A DNA stretch of 10,569 nt from Gordonia sp. UBA5067 (GTDB lineage: Bacteria > Actinomycetota > Actinomycetes > Mycobacteriales > Mycobacteriaceae): positions 59,797 through 70,365 of the forward strand of contig NZ_DIAX01000034.1 of the NCBI RefSeq assembly GCF_002414845.1, given 5' to 3'. The notes under the pieces were generated by a model. That model was not told where the DNA came from. It ran no database searches and was given only the letters and a program-made list of their open reading frames with translations. Below are positions 1-7,967 of the stretch, piece by piece. Numbering within the stretch: the first letter of the stretch is position 1; each line of letters begins with the position of its first letter. The position numbers and the translations under genes were made by a program.

Positions 1-1101
1 GACGAACCGACCACCGCGCTCGATGTGACTGTTGCGGCACAGGTGCTCACGCTCCTGGCCACCCTGCAACGCGAGACCGACGCCGGACTCCTGCTGATCA
101 CCCATGATTTCGGCGTCGTCGCGCGTATCGCCGACGACGTCATCGTCATGCACGATGGCCGGGCGGTCGAGCGGGCCCCGGTTGCCGGCCTCTTCGACGA
201 CCCGCGCGACCCGTACACCGTCCGACTCCTCAATGCCGTGCCGCGGATCGACGGCCCGATGCGCCGTCGGGCGGTACTCGGTGACCAGCGGCCGCCGGTG
301 CTGACCGTGCGCGGTCTGAGTAAGACCTACGGTCTCACGTCGCGCCTCCTGCGCCGCCGCACCGGCGAGGTCCGGGCGGTCAACGACGTGTCCTTCGACC
401 TCGCGGCCGGCGAGACCCTCGCGATCGTCGGCGAATCCGGCAGCGGCAAGTCGACGACGCTGCATGAGATCATGGGCTTCGCCGCGCCGCCCGGCACGAT
501 CAGTGTGAACGACATGGACCCTGCGACGACTCGCGGCCGAACTGCTCGAGCGCTGCGCCAGGAGATCTCGATGGTGTTCCAAGACCCCGCCGGCGCCCTC
601 GATCCGCGGATGACTGCGCACGACATCGTGGCCGAGCCGCTGCGCGTCGCCGGGCGCGCGCCGGCCGAGGCGGCTGCGCGGGTGACCGAGCTGTTCACCC
701 GGGTCGGGCTCGACGCCGGGCACGGCCAACGATTCCCGCGGGCCTTTTCCGGCGGGCAGCGCCAGCGCCTGGCGATCGCCCGCGCGCTGGCCACCGAGCC
801 GTCGGTGATAGCGCTGGACGAACCACTGTCGGCGCTGGATGTGTCCATTCAGGCGGACATCCTCGAGTTGCTGTGCGAGATCCAAGACGCGACGGGCGTC
901 GCGTATCTGCTCGTCGCCCACGACCTTGCGGTGGTACGCAAGATCGCGCACCGCGTCGCGGTCATGCAGGGCGGAGAATTTGTCGAGATCGGTCCGGTCG
1001 CCGACGTTTTCGAGCGACCACAACACCCGTACACCCGTCAGTTGATCGCGGCGGTTCCGCCGCTGGACCCGCGTCGGGCCCGAATCGAGGCGGGGGCGTG
1101 A
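1..1101 (+). CDS. Peptide/nickel-type ABC transporter, tandem ATP-binding protein (5' partial)
   Basis: Energises import of oligopeptides or similar solutes at the inner face of the membrane. The reading frame is open from base 1, so the true start and most of the first nucleotide-binding domain lie upstream. The visible part (366 residues) opens with the first domain's Walker B/D-loop (DEPTTALDVT), then its H-loop His (residue 35) and an oligopeptide-type tail (DPYTVRLL). A full second domain follows: Walker A GESGSGKST (144-152), Q-loop MVFQDP, signature SGGQ (250-253), Walker B LDEP with Asp273-Glu274, H-loop His307, and the oligo/dipeptide C-terminal motif HPYTRQLI. Two ATPases in one chain correspond to a DppD-DppF fusion, common in actinobacteria. 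The last bases overlap the substrate-binding lipoprotein gene (GTGA), so the two are translationally coupled. The exact substrate cannot be read from the sequence. Confidence 0.95.
   Translation, partial: DEPTTALDVTVAAQVLTLLATLQRETDAGLLLITHDFGVVARIADDVIVMHDGRAVERAPVAGLFDDPRDPYTVRLLNAVPRIDGPMRRRAVLGDQRPPVLTVRGLSKTYGLTSRLLRRRTGEVRAVNDVSFDLAAGETLAIVGESGSGKSTTLHEIMGFAAPPGTISVNDMDPATTRGRTARALRQEISMVFQDPAGALDPRMTAHDIVAEPLRVAGRAPAEAAARVTELFTRVGLDAGHGQRFPRAFSGGQRQRLAIARALATEPSVIALDEPLSALDVSIQADILELLCEIQDATGVAYLLVAHDLAVVRKIAHRVAVMQGGEFVEIGPVADVFERPQHPYTRQLIAAVPPLDPRRARIEAGA
1087..1090 (+). promoter_or_regulatory. Ribosome binding site (GAGG) for the substrate-binding lipoprotein
   Basis: GAGG lies 7 bases before the GTG at 1098, inside the end of the ATPase gene. 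It supports GTG1098 as the start, although the open frame continues much further upstream inside the ATPase gene. Confidence 0.6.
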
Positions 1102-2774
1102 GGCGCCGCCGACCCTGGCCCGGGCGCCTGGCCGTCGCACTGCTCGCGTTCACCGCACTGCTCAGCGGATGCGGCGTCGACCTGTCCGCAATGAGCACGT
1201 ACAAGCCGGGAAAGGCGCAGTTGAACGTGCAACCGCGGGAGAATCTGCGCGATGGTGGCGGGCTGACGACAGCCCTGACCGAGATCACCCCGCAATGGAA
1301 CGTCTTCCAGGCTGACGCGACGGCGTATTCGCTGGCGCTGTGGCGCTGGTACAACCCGGTATTGGCCTATTTCTCGCCCGATGGCGCGTATTCGTTCAAC
1401 CGCGACTATCTCACCGATGTGCAGAAGGGCGTCGTCGATGGCCGGACCGTCGTGACGTACACGATCAATCCGCGTGCGATGTACAACGACGGTACGCCGC
1501 TGGACTGGCGCGCGTTCGAGAACACGTGGCGGCTCAACCGTGGCGCCGATGTCCGTTACGCGGCCAGCAGCACCGATGGCTACGATCAGATTGATTCGGT
1601 GCGGCGGGGCGCGGACGACCGGCAGGCCATCGTCACGTTCCGTGGCATCTGGGCGTGGCCGGATGGGTTGTTCAACACCGTGCAGCACCCGAAGATCGTC
1701 AGCCCCGACGACTTCAACCGTTCCTATCTGCAGAATCCGCGGGCCGATCTTGGGGCCGGTCCGTACACGATCGAGTCTTACGACCGCACGTCCGGGATCG
1801 TGGTCTTCGGGCGCAATCGGAAGTGGTGGGGCAAGCCGGGAAAGCTCGATCGGCGGGTGTTCCGTCAGTTGGAGCCGCAGGCGGCGATCAACGCATTCCG
1901 CAACGGTGAGCTCGATGCCACCGGCGTTGGCAGTAAGGACTATCGGGCCCAGGTCGTCACGATGAGCGGCATCGATGTCCGGGTGTCGGCGAGCCCCGCC
2001 AATTCCCTTCTGGTCGTCAACCTCGCCACCCCGGCGCTGCGCGACATCCGGGTCCGTGAAGCCCTGTTGCGAGGAATCGACCGGCGGACGCTCGCCCGCA
2101 TTCGGTTCACCGGGCTCGGTTACACCGAGCAGTTGCCGGGCTCTTTGCTGATGTATCCGTTTCAGCCCGGCTACCGGGACAACCTTGGATCCACGGCGGA
2201 CTTCGACCAGCAGCGTGCGCGCCGGCTGCTCGATGAGGCCGGGTGGGTGGCCGATCCTTCGGGGGTGCGGCGGCGGACCGGAGCATCCGGTGAGCGGTTG
2301 ACGTTAAGTCTGCCGATTCTCGGCGATGACGCCACGACGGCGAATCTGGCGCGAGCGATGCAGGCGATGCTGCGTCAGATCGGGATCGGTCTGACGATCT
2401 CGGTGCGGCCCAGCGCTGATTTTTCTGCGGTGATTGTCGGCAAGGAATTCGACGTATTCATGATGGGGTTCTCGTCGAGTGACCCGTTCGGAATGGCCTA
2501 TTTGTGCCAGATCTGGTGTTCGAATTCCCAGCTGAATCGTTCGGGTGCGGGGTCGCCGCAACTGGATGCCGAGATTCGCCGAGTCCAGGCTTTTCCCGTG
2601 CCAGCAGAGCAGATCAGGGCGGGTAATGCCGTCGAGGCCCAGGCGTTTCGGCAGTATTCGAATTTGCCATTGTTCAATGGTCCGACAATGGTCGCAGTGA
2701 AGCAGAAGCTGGCCAATTTTGGTGCTGGAATGTTCTTTGTCGGACCGGTCGAGGACATTGGATGGGAGCGGTAG
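1098..2774 (+). CDS. ABC transporter substrate-binding lipoprotein (SBP_bac_5, peptide type)
   Basis: Extracellular, membrane-anchored receptor that binds peptides or related solutes and passes them to the importer. The GTG at 1098 was chosen because it overlaps the ATPase stop as GTGA, has a GAGG site, and gives a classic lipoprotein signal. That signal is Arg2-Arg5, a hydrophobic stretch (11-22), and lipobox LSGC with acylated Cys25. The mature part has family 5 features, including a segment around residues 122-140 with NDGTPLDW, matching the usual 'F.DG.P.tA.D' signature. It continues to a C-terminal lobe with [15 protein letters not shown]. Length is 558 residues, normal for the family. 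It is probably the last gene of the importer operon, since no hairpin terminator but a fresh promoter follows. The final ~130 bases are clearly AT-richer than the rest of the gene. Substrate unknown. Confidence 0.92.
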   Translation: MRRRRPWPGRLAVALLAFTALLSGCGVDLSAMSTYKPGKAQLNVQPRENLRDGGGLTTALTEITPQWNVFQADATAYSLALWRWYNPVLAYFSPDGAYSFNRDYLTDVQKGVVDGRTVVTYTINPRAMYNDGTPLDWRAFENTWRLNRGADVRYAASSTDGYDQIDSVRRGADDRQAIVTFRGIWAWPDGLFNTVQHPKIVSPDDFNRSYLQNPRADLGAGPYTIESYDRTSGIVVFGRNRKWWGKPGKLDRRVFRQLEPQAAINAFRNGELDATGVGSKDYRAQVVTMSGIDVRVSASPANSLLVVNLATPALRDIRVREALLRGIDRRTLARIRFTGLGYTEQLPGSLLMYPFQPGYRDNLGSTADFDQQRARRLLDEAGWVADPSGVRRRTGASGERLTLSLPILGDDATTANLARAMQAMLRQIGIGLTISVRPSADFSAVIVGKEFDVFMMGFSSSDPFGMAYLCQIWCSNSQLNRSGAGSPQLDAEIRRVQAFPVPAEQIRAGNAVEAQAFRQYSNLPLFNGPTMVAVKQKLANFGAGMFFVGPVEDIGWER

Positions 2775-2798
2775 GCGCGCCGCACTGGGACGAGTGTC

Positions 2799-2808
2799 CA
2801 AAATTTTG
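2799..2808. repeat. AT-rich palindrome CAAAATTTTG upstream of the LAL regulator
   Basis: This perfect 10-base palindrome lies in the 79-base gap before the LAL gene, about 35 bases upstream of its -10 box. It is loosely framed by CGAG (2791-2794) and CTCG (2810-2813). An A/T run of eight is unusual in this GC-rich DNA. It could be an operator or an UP-like/bending element. It is not a terminator, as the stem is too short and lacks GC pairs. Confidence 0.35.
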
Positions 2809-2841
2809 TCTCGTTGGGGCTCATCGCGGTGCGCGACGATC

Positions 2842-2847
2842 TACTAT
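2842..2847 (+). promoter_or_regulatory. -10 box TACTAT, probable leaderless promoter of the LAL gene
   Basis: TACTAT fits the actinobacterial TANNNT -10 consensus. The last T is followed by exactly six bases (CGTGTT) and then the ATG at 2854, so transcription would start at or next to the A of the start codon. There is no purine-rich ribosome site before this ATG, consistent with a leaderless mRNA. No convincing -35 box is visible. Confidence 0.6.
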
Positions 2848-2853
2848 CGTGTT

Positions 2854-5451
2854 ATGCCAACCGAATGGCCGATAGTTGAGCGCGCAAGCGAATTTCAGGT
2901 GATTCGTGATGCGCTACAGGTCAATTCGGACATCGGTGGTGTCATTCTCACCGGCGAGTCGGGTGTCGGCAAGACGACGCTGGCCCGCCTGGTGACTGCC
3001 GAACTCGGTGGGGCGCGCTGGGTGGCCGGCACCGAGTCGGCGAGGTCGATTCCGCTCGGCGTCTTCGCACACCTCGTCGGACCCTCGGCGACGAGCGACC
3101 CGGTCGGCTACCTCTCCGCGGCCCGCCACTCGTTGCTGGCCGAGGGGAAGACCATCATCGGCGTCGACGACGCACACCTGCTCGACGAGCTGTCGGCGAC
3201 GCTGCTGCATCAGTTGGCGATCGACCGTTCCGTGCACATCGTCGCCACGGTGCGCAGCGGCGAAGCCGTGCCCGATGCGGTGACGTCCTTGTGGAAGGAC
3301 CGCCACCTCCGGCGCCTGACGCTCAGCCCGTTCAGCAAGCAGCAGAGCGTGGAACTCGTCGAGTCGGTCCTCGGTGGCAGACTCGAAGGGCTGTCGGCCG
3401 ACCTGATGTGGGACGCCTCCGGTGGGAATGCGCTGTTTCTGCGGCATCTTGTCGACGGTGCCGTCGAGGCGGGTACCCTGCGCGAGCGAAACGGGGTGTG
3501 GCAGTTGCGCGGACGAACCGCCATCACCTCGGAGCTGGCGTCCCTGCTGGAGGGCCGGATCGATCGCCTCGACGCCGAGGTGCTGACGGTTCTGCAGTAT
3601 CTGAGTCTGTGTGAGCCGGCCTCGCTGGACGTGCTGACGGAGCTCGTCGGGGACACGGCGGTGGAGCGGGCCGAAGCCCTCGAGCTGGTCCGGATCGTGC
3701 GGGAGGGCGGCGCCCTTCGCGTGCAGTACACACACCCGCTTTTCGGTGAGGTGATCCGCCGCCGATTGGGATCATTGACCGCGCGGCGGCTGCGCGGCAA
3801 GTTGGTCTCGGTCCTGCAGGCGCAGGGATCCCGCACCGCGGCCGATCGCATTCTGATCGCCGACTTGGGGCTCGACAGCGACGTGGCGATTGCCGGCGAT
3901 GATCTGGCCGCCGCGGCAAATGAAGCCTTGACCTTGGCGAATATTCCGATGGCGCAGCGCTTTGCGCAGGCCGCCGTCGACGCCGGGGGTGGTTTGGCCG
4001 CGGTCGAGCCGCTGGCCCGGGCGCTGATGTGGCAGGGGCGTGCCGACGAGGCGGAGACGGCGCTGGCCGGCTTCAACGCCGATGACTTCGATCAGGTCGA
4101 ACTCGTCCGCTGGGGTTTGCTGCGCATCGGCAACCTGTTCTGGGCGGTCGGCGACGCCACCCGGGCGACCGGGGTCCTCGAACTTGTCGCCGGGCGGGTC
4201 ACCGAGCCGGCCTTGGCGCTGATCGTCAAGGGGGTCACATCGGCCATCGCCTTGTTCACCAACCGCCTTGACGAGGCGATCGCGCTGTCCGACGAGGTGC
4301 TCGCCAACCCGTTGGCGACCCCGTGGGCGGTCGAGTGGGCGGTATTCGGGGGCAGCTTGTCGCGGGCGTTGATCGGGCGGGGCGATGAGGTCGCCCCGCT
4401 CGCCGAACAGGCTCGCGAGGCCGAGCGGGTGACCGACGGGCTGTTGCGCTTCCCGGCGGGGTTCGGCGAGATTCTGGCCCTGACGCTGCCTGGGCATCTC
4501 GATGACGCGGAGAAGGCCGCGCAGCGCTACCTCGACTTCTCGTCGGCCGGGCACTATCTGGGGTGGGCCCTGTCCGGTATCCAGGCCGCCGAGGTGGCCG
4601 TCATGCGCGGCGATCTGCCCGGCGCCACCGCCCGATTGGAGCAGACCCTGGCGGCGCTGGGCGAGGAGGGCACCGCCGCCTCGTGGAGCTACCCGGCCTT
4701 TATTCTGCAGGCGATGGCCTTGTCCGGGCTCGGTCAGGGTGGGGCTGCCGAGTCGGCCATTGCGCGGGCGCGCAGCGCCTACAACGACCACGTGGCGGTA
4801 TTCGGCCCGAGTCTCGATGTGGCAGTCGCCTGGCAGGCCGCCGGTGCCGGGATGTTCAACCGGGCGGCCGAACTTGCGGTGACCGCCGCGCACAACGCCG
4901 CAGCGAGCAGCCAGTTCACGATCGAGGGGGAGGCCTGGCACTTGGCGGCGAGGTTCGGCCTCGCCGTCGGGGCGGCACGGCTGGCCGAATTGGCCGAGCA
5001 ACTCGACGGCCCGCTGATCGAGGTGTACGCCCGGCACGCGCGGGCGGTGGCCGACGGCGATCCGCACGCCCTCGATATGGTGGCCGATGAGTTTGCCGGG
5101 CTGGGCTTCCTACTCGCTGCCGCAGACTCCTCGGCCCAGGCCAGCGTCCTTTACGCCGAGCAGGGCTCCCGTTCGGCGTCGGTCGCGGCCGCGTCGCTGG
5201 CTAATCGACTGGCCGTCGAGTGCGGTGGCGCACGCACCCCGGCGCTGGTGCTGGCCGCACAGCCCTTGCCGTTGACGGCGCGGGAACGGGAGATCGCGAA
5301 CCTCGTCGCCGCCGGGCTGAGCAACAAGGAGATCGCCGACCGGCTGTTCGTCTCGGTCCGAACCGTCGAGGGACACGTCTACCGCGCCTGCGCCAAGCTC
5401 GACGTCGCCGATCGTGCCGAGATCGCCGCCCTCATCCGCGGCGGGCACTAG
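2854..5451 (+). CDS. LAL-type LuxR family transcriptional regulator with N-terminal ATPase
   Basis: Large cytoplasmic, STAND-like transcription factor of 865 residues, the usual LAL size. It has an N-terminal P-loop ATPase with Walker A GESGVGKT (34-41) and Walker B IIGVDDAH (Asp105-Asp106). A long, Ala/Leu-rich helical middle (~330-790), probably TPR-like, follows. The C-terminal LuxR/GerE helix-turn-helix (805-865) contains [20 protein letters not shown] and a recognition helix around [13 protein letters not shown]2854 was chosen because a TACTAT -10 box lies six bases upstream. The open frame extends 45 codons further, but that stretch is out of frame over the 3' end of the lipoprotein gene. 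LAL proteins usually activate nearby catabolic, transport or secondary-metabolism genes on binding an inducer. The upstream peptide importer and the convergent hydrolase are possible targets, but the sequence does not say which. Confidence 0.92.
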   Translation: MPTEWPIVERASEFQVIRDALQVNSDIGGVILTGESGVGKTTLARLVTAELGGARWVAGTESARSIPLGVFAHLVGPSATSDPVGYLSAARHSLLAEGKTIIGVDDAHLLDELSATLLHQLAIDRSVHIVATVRSGEAVPDAVTSLWKDRHLRRLTLSPFSKQQSVELVESVLGGRLEGLSADLMWDASGGNALFLRHLVDGAVEAGTLRERNGVWQLRGRTAITSELASLLEGRIDRLDAEVLTVLQYLSLCEPASLDVLTELVGDTAVERAEALELVRIVREGGALRVQYTHPLFGEVIRRRLGSLTARRLRGKLVSVLQAQGSRTAADRILIADLGLDSDVAIAGDDLAAAANEALTLANIPMAQRFAQAAVDAGGGLAAVEPLARALMWQGRADEAETALAGFNADDFDQVELVRWGLLRIGNLFWAVGDATRATGVLELVAGRVTEPALALIVKGVTSAIALFTNRLDEAIALSDEVLANPLATPWAVEWAVFGGSLSRALIGRGDEVAPLAEQAREAERVTDGLLRFPAGFGEILALTLPGHLDDAEKAAQRYLDFSSAGHYLGWALSGIQAAEVAVMRGDLPGATARLEQTLAALGEEGTAASWSYPAFILQAMALSGLGQGGAAESAIARARSAYNDHVAVFGPSLDVAVAWQAAGAGMFNRAAELAVTAAHNAAASSQFTIEGEAWHLAARFGLAVGAARLAELAEQLDGPLIEVYARHARAVADGDPHALDMVADEFAGLGFLLAAADSSAQASVLYAEQGSRSASVAAASLANRLAVECGGARTPALVLAAQPLPLTAREREIANLVAAGLSNKEIADRLFVSVRTVEGHVYRACAKLDVADRAEIAALIRGGH

Positions 5452-5461
5452 GGCTCGTCGT

Positions 5462-6712
5462 TCAGTCCCGGCGGGCAAGCCGGTCGTCGAGCCAGTCGAA
5501 TATGCGCTGATCGGTGCGGGTGCGCGCCAGCGGCTGACAATGCCCGTTCGCGCCCTCGTCGGCGGTGAAGTGGACGAGGGTCGCGATACCGTCGGCGCAG
5601 CGCGCCGCGAGTTCGGTGGATTGGCCCGGCCAGAACTGCTCGTCGTCGGGGTCGGTGATCAGCAGCGGCGTGGTGATGGCGCTGGCGATCGCCGGGTCGA
5701 TCACGTAGTCGCCGACGGCGGTCAGCGTGTCGAAGTAGCCGGCGTGTGGCTGCGACTGAAGGTAGGGCCGGGCCCGCCAGTCCCACATCCGGCGGGTCTT
5801 GGGGGACACCGTCAAACCGATCGCGAGATCGCGGTCGAACTCGTCGGCCCGGCCGGTCGCGAGCTGGTTCGTCAAGTGTTTCGGCATGTGGGTGAGCCAC
5901 GACGCGCGAACATCGACGACACCAGGATCAGCGATCGCAGCGGCGTAGCGGTGCTCGTAGGCCAGCGTGCGGGGCACCCAGTAGCCCGCCTGGCTGATGC
6001 CATAGAGCGCAAGGCGATCGGGATCGACACCGGGCAGCGTGCAGACATGGTCGGTGACCGGGGTCTGCACGGCCTCCCAATCGGGCCGGAACCCGGTGCC
6101 GCGCTCGAACAGCATCGATTGCTGGCCGGGCCCGTCGAAGAGCACGACGCCGTAGCCACGAGCCAGCGCGGCGAAGGCCGCGGCCGACCAGAGGGCCGAC
6201 ACCGAACCATCACTTCCGTTGATGGTGACGAGCGTCGCCCCGGTGCCGCCGCCGGCCGGGGTCAGATACCAGCCGGGCAGTGTGGTGTCCTCGTACGGGA
6301 TCGCCAACCGCTGTACGGAAAAGTCGCCATGATCGAGAAATGCCTCCCACGCCGCCCGGTGTTCGGCGAAGACGGGCATCCGCTTGGCATCGTCGGTGAG
6401 GCCGTCGAGCCCATCGAACGCCTGCGACAGATAGTTGGCCGCACGCAGGTAGGACGATGCGGCGCTGACCCGATGGCCGGCGCTGCTCGAGGCGTCGCCA
6501 TCGGCGACCAGGCGTCGGCCCACAGCGAGCCACGCGTTCGACCACTCGAGGTCATGGCCCTCCCGGCAACGGGCGATGGTTGCCAGCACTTCGCCGGTGT
6601 CGGCACCGCCGGAGGAGCAGTAGCCCAAGAGTAGGCGGACCGCGAAGTCGCGCCCGGCATCGGTGTAGAAGCCATCGGCGAACACTGTGTGGTTGGCATG
6701 AGGTCGATGCAT
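5462..6712 (-). CDS. Alpha/beta hydrolase, 2,6-dihydroxypseudooxynicotine hydrolase/FrsA-like type
   Basis: Serine hydrolase of 416 residues with an N-terminal helical cap (~1-130). The cap carries the pattern SAGHRVSAASSYLRAANYLS, known from the dihydroxypseudooxynicotine C-C hydrolase group. The catalytic domain shows an oxyanion-type strand INGSDGS (164-170), FDGPGQ (192-197), and nucleophile elbow GISQAG with Ser240. An acidic residue in TDPDDEQFWPGQ (Asp356 or Asp357) and His391 in NGHC complete the triad. Members of this group cleave carbon-carbon bonds or esters, so the reaction here is open. No signal peptide is seen, so it is probably cytoplasmic. ATG6712 was chosen for its GGAAGG site. 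The open frame reaches 44 codons upstream, but that part would overlap the end of the preceding gene and looks non-coding. It lies 55 bases after the SRPBCC-DUF5995 gene on the same strand and is likely the last gene of the module. Confidence 0.85.
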   Translation of the reverse strand: MHRPHANHTVFADGFYTDAGRDFAVRLLLGYCSSGGADTGEVLATIARCREGHDLEWSNAWLAVGRRLVADGDASSSAGHRVSAASSYLRAANYLSQAFDGLDGLTDDAKRMPVFAEHRAAWEAFLDHGDFSVQRLAIPYEDTTLPGWYLTPAGGGTGATLVTINGSDGSVSALWSAAAFAALARGYGVVLFDGPGQQSMLFERGTGFRPDWEAVQTPVTDHVCTLPGVDPDRLALYGISQAGYWVPRTLAYEHRYAAAIADPGVVDVRASWLTHMPKHLTNQLATGRADEFDRDLAIGLTVSPKTRRMWDWRARPYLQSQPHAGYFDTLTAVGDYVIDPAIASAITTPLLITDPDDEQFWPGQSTELAARCADGIATLVHFTADEGANGHCQPLARTRTDQRIFDWLDDRLARRD

Positions 6713-6716
6713 GGGC

Positions 6717-6722
6717 CCTTCC
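6717..6722 (-). promoter_or_regulatory. Ribosome binding site (GGAAGG) of the hydrolase gene
   Basis: Read on the minus strand, GGAAGG stands four bases before the ATG at 6712. The spacing is short but usable. It fixes the start over the longer open frame. Confidence 0.5.
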
Positions 6723-6737
6723 GAAGGTGGAGCCCCA

Positions 6738-6743
6738 ATCCTA
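6738..6743 (-). promoter_or_regulatory. Candidate internal -10 box TAGGAT before the hydrolase
   Basis: The 55-base gap between the fusion gene and the hydrolase contains TAGGAT on the minus strand. This fits TANNNT and would give a leader of roughly 20 bases carrying the GGAAGG site. No good -35 box is visible. The hydrolase may be read both from this site and by read-through from upstream. Confidence 0.3.
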
Positions 6744-6767
6744 ATAGTCCGGGACCCGGCGACGCGG

Positions 6768-7967
6768 CTATGTGAGCGCGCTCGGCGTTCCCCGGGTTGT
6801 CGCCACCGCCGCGGCGAAGGTGGCAACCCGGTGGCGGCCCACATCGTAGCCGGCGCGGCCCAGCAGTGCGTCGCGGAATTGTGGGTCGATGCGCGCGGCC
6901 AGCGACGTCCACCACGGTTTGTGGCTGCGCGGCAAATCGGCGAGGAGCCGGTCGGATGCGGCGGTGAAAACCGGCGCCAACCGCAGGTAGTCGGGCCGGA
7001 ACTCGCGCAGGTCGCGATCGGGATAATGCGCGGTGTGCACGTCGACGAGGGCGCGGGGCAGATCGGCGTCGATATGCGCGGACACCCCGTAGACCAGACC
7101 CTTCATCACGGGTAGGTGGGGGCGCTTGGGGTCCGGTGAATCAGCGGTCGACCACGCCTTCGACCAAGCCGGTTCCACTTCGCCGCCCGCGCAATAGGCC
7201 GCGAGGTTGCGCTCGTAATACTTGTGAAAGACGGGGATGAGGGCCAGTACCCAGTCGGGGTGGTCCAGGGCCCGGGTGGGTGCGGCGGGTGGGATGCCGC
7301 CGGAATGGGCAGTGCCGCTGGCCGCGCTGATCATCTCCTCGGTCACGTACTGGTAGACGCGCGCGAACCACTGTTTGGGGTCGTCGTCCGCGGCGAGTTC
7401 GTCGGCGAGGGTGCGTTGGGCCCGCAGTGAGTCCTGTGCGTCGGCGAGCAGCCGATCGAATTCACCGGAGCCGGGGACAACCTGGTTTGGGGCGGGCCTC
7501 GGCGTCGGCTCTGGGTCGTCGGCGGCCGCAAGGCGGGCAACCTCCGCGAGGCTGTCCAGCGACGCGCCGACCTGCCGGCGGATCACCCGGCACAGCGCAT
7601 GCGATAGCGGCGCGGCGATCAGCCGCATCGATACCTGCCACGAGAGGACGGTGCGTCCGTCGTTGGTGGGCGAGAATCGCTGTACGCCTTGATGACTCAG
7701 GAGTAGCGGGCCGCCGTCGTACACGCGGTAACGGAACTCGCGCGGCCAGTCGGCGTGTTCGACGACTTCGCGTAGGCGGTGCTTGCCGTCAGGCAGGGTG
7801 ATGGTTCGCAGGGCGCCGGCGCTGTCGGGTCGTTCACCGGGGCCAGGGTCGGCAAGATCGACGCGGGCGGTCGACCACCGGCGCATCTGCTCGGGGTCGG
7901 TGACCAGGTGCCACGCGGTGCCCGGCGTGCAGTCGAGGACTCGTGTCAGCGTGAACTGGGCGGTCAT
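6768..7967 (-). CDS. SRPBCC domain-DUF5995 fusion protein
   Basis: A 399-residue protein of two parts. Residues ~1-145 look like an SRPBCC (START/polyketide-cyclase-like) ligand-binding fold. It opens FTLTRVLDCTPGTAWHLVTD, then EQMRRWS, EFRYRVYDGGPLLL and TVLSWQVSMRL, and ends in a long helix. A Pro-rich linker (~150-168) follows. Residues ~169-399 resemble DUF5995: 'FARVYQYVTEEM', 'PVFHKYYERNLAAY', a Trp-rich 'AWSKAW', and the family hallmark GVSAHIDADLPRAL (294-307, His298, Asp300, Asp302). DUF5995 has no established function that I know of; the His/Asp cluster could hold a metal, which is inference. The start ATG overlaps the stop of the upstream oxygenase gene as ATGA, so the two are translationally coupled and probably made in similar amounts. 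SRPBCC folds bind hydrophobic ligands, suggesting this protein handles the substrate or product of the oxygenase. Confidence 0.8.
   Translation of the reverse strand: MTAQFTLTRVLDCTPGTAWHLVTDPEQMRRWSTARVDLADPGPGERPDSAGALRTITLPDGKHRLREVVEHADWPREFRYRVYDGGPLLLSHQGVQRFSPTNDGRTVLSWQVSMRLIAAPLSHALCRVIRRQVGASLDSLAEVARLAAADDPEPTPRPAPNQVVPGSGEFDRLLADAQDSLRAQRTLADELAADDDPKQWFARVYQYVTEEMISAASGTAHSGGIPPAAPTRALDHPDWVLALIPVFHKYYERNLAAYCAGGEVEPAWSKAWSTADSPDPKRPHLPVMKGLVYGVSAHIDADLPRALVDVHTAHYPDRDLREFRPDYLRLAPVFTAASDRLLADLPRSHKPWWTSLAARIDPQFRDALLGRAGYDVGRHRVATFAAAVATTRGTPSALT

Noticed and set aside
873..1097. N-terminal extension of the substrate-binding protein
   Set aside because: It would overlap the ATPase gene by 229 bases and bury the lipoprotein signal in the middle of the chain; GTG1098 gives a proper signal peptide.
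3772..5067. 431-codon open frame on the minus strand inside the LAL gene
   Set aside because: It is a mirror of a GC-rich coding gene with Arg/Gly/Pro-heavy, domain-free translation. The + strand protein has clear ATPase and HTH motifs.
5440..5480. Possible bidirectional terminator between the convergent LAL and hydrolase genes
   Set aside because: Only a direct repeat of GCGGGCA is seen, with no stem-loop followed by T residues on either strand.
5414..6634. 406-codon open frame on the + strand across the hydrolase
   Set aside because: It lacks recognisable motifs and is antisense to a gene with a full catalytic triad; typical high-GC shadow frame.
6713..6844. 44-codon N-terminal extension of the hydrolase
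   Set aside because: It overlaps the end of the DUF5995 gene and reads as Arg/Pro-rich sequence; ATG6712 has a ribosome site.
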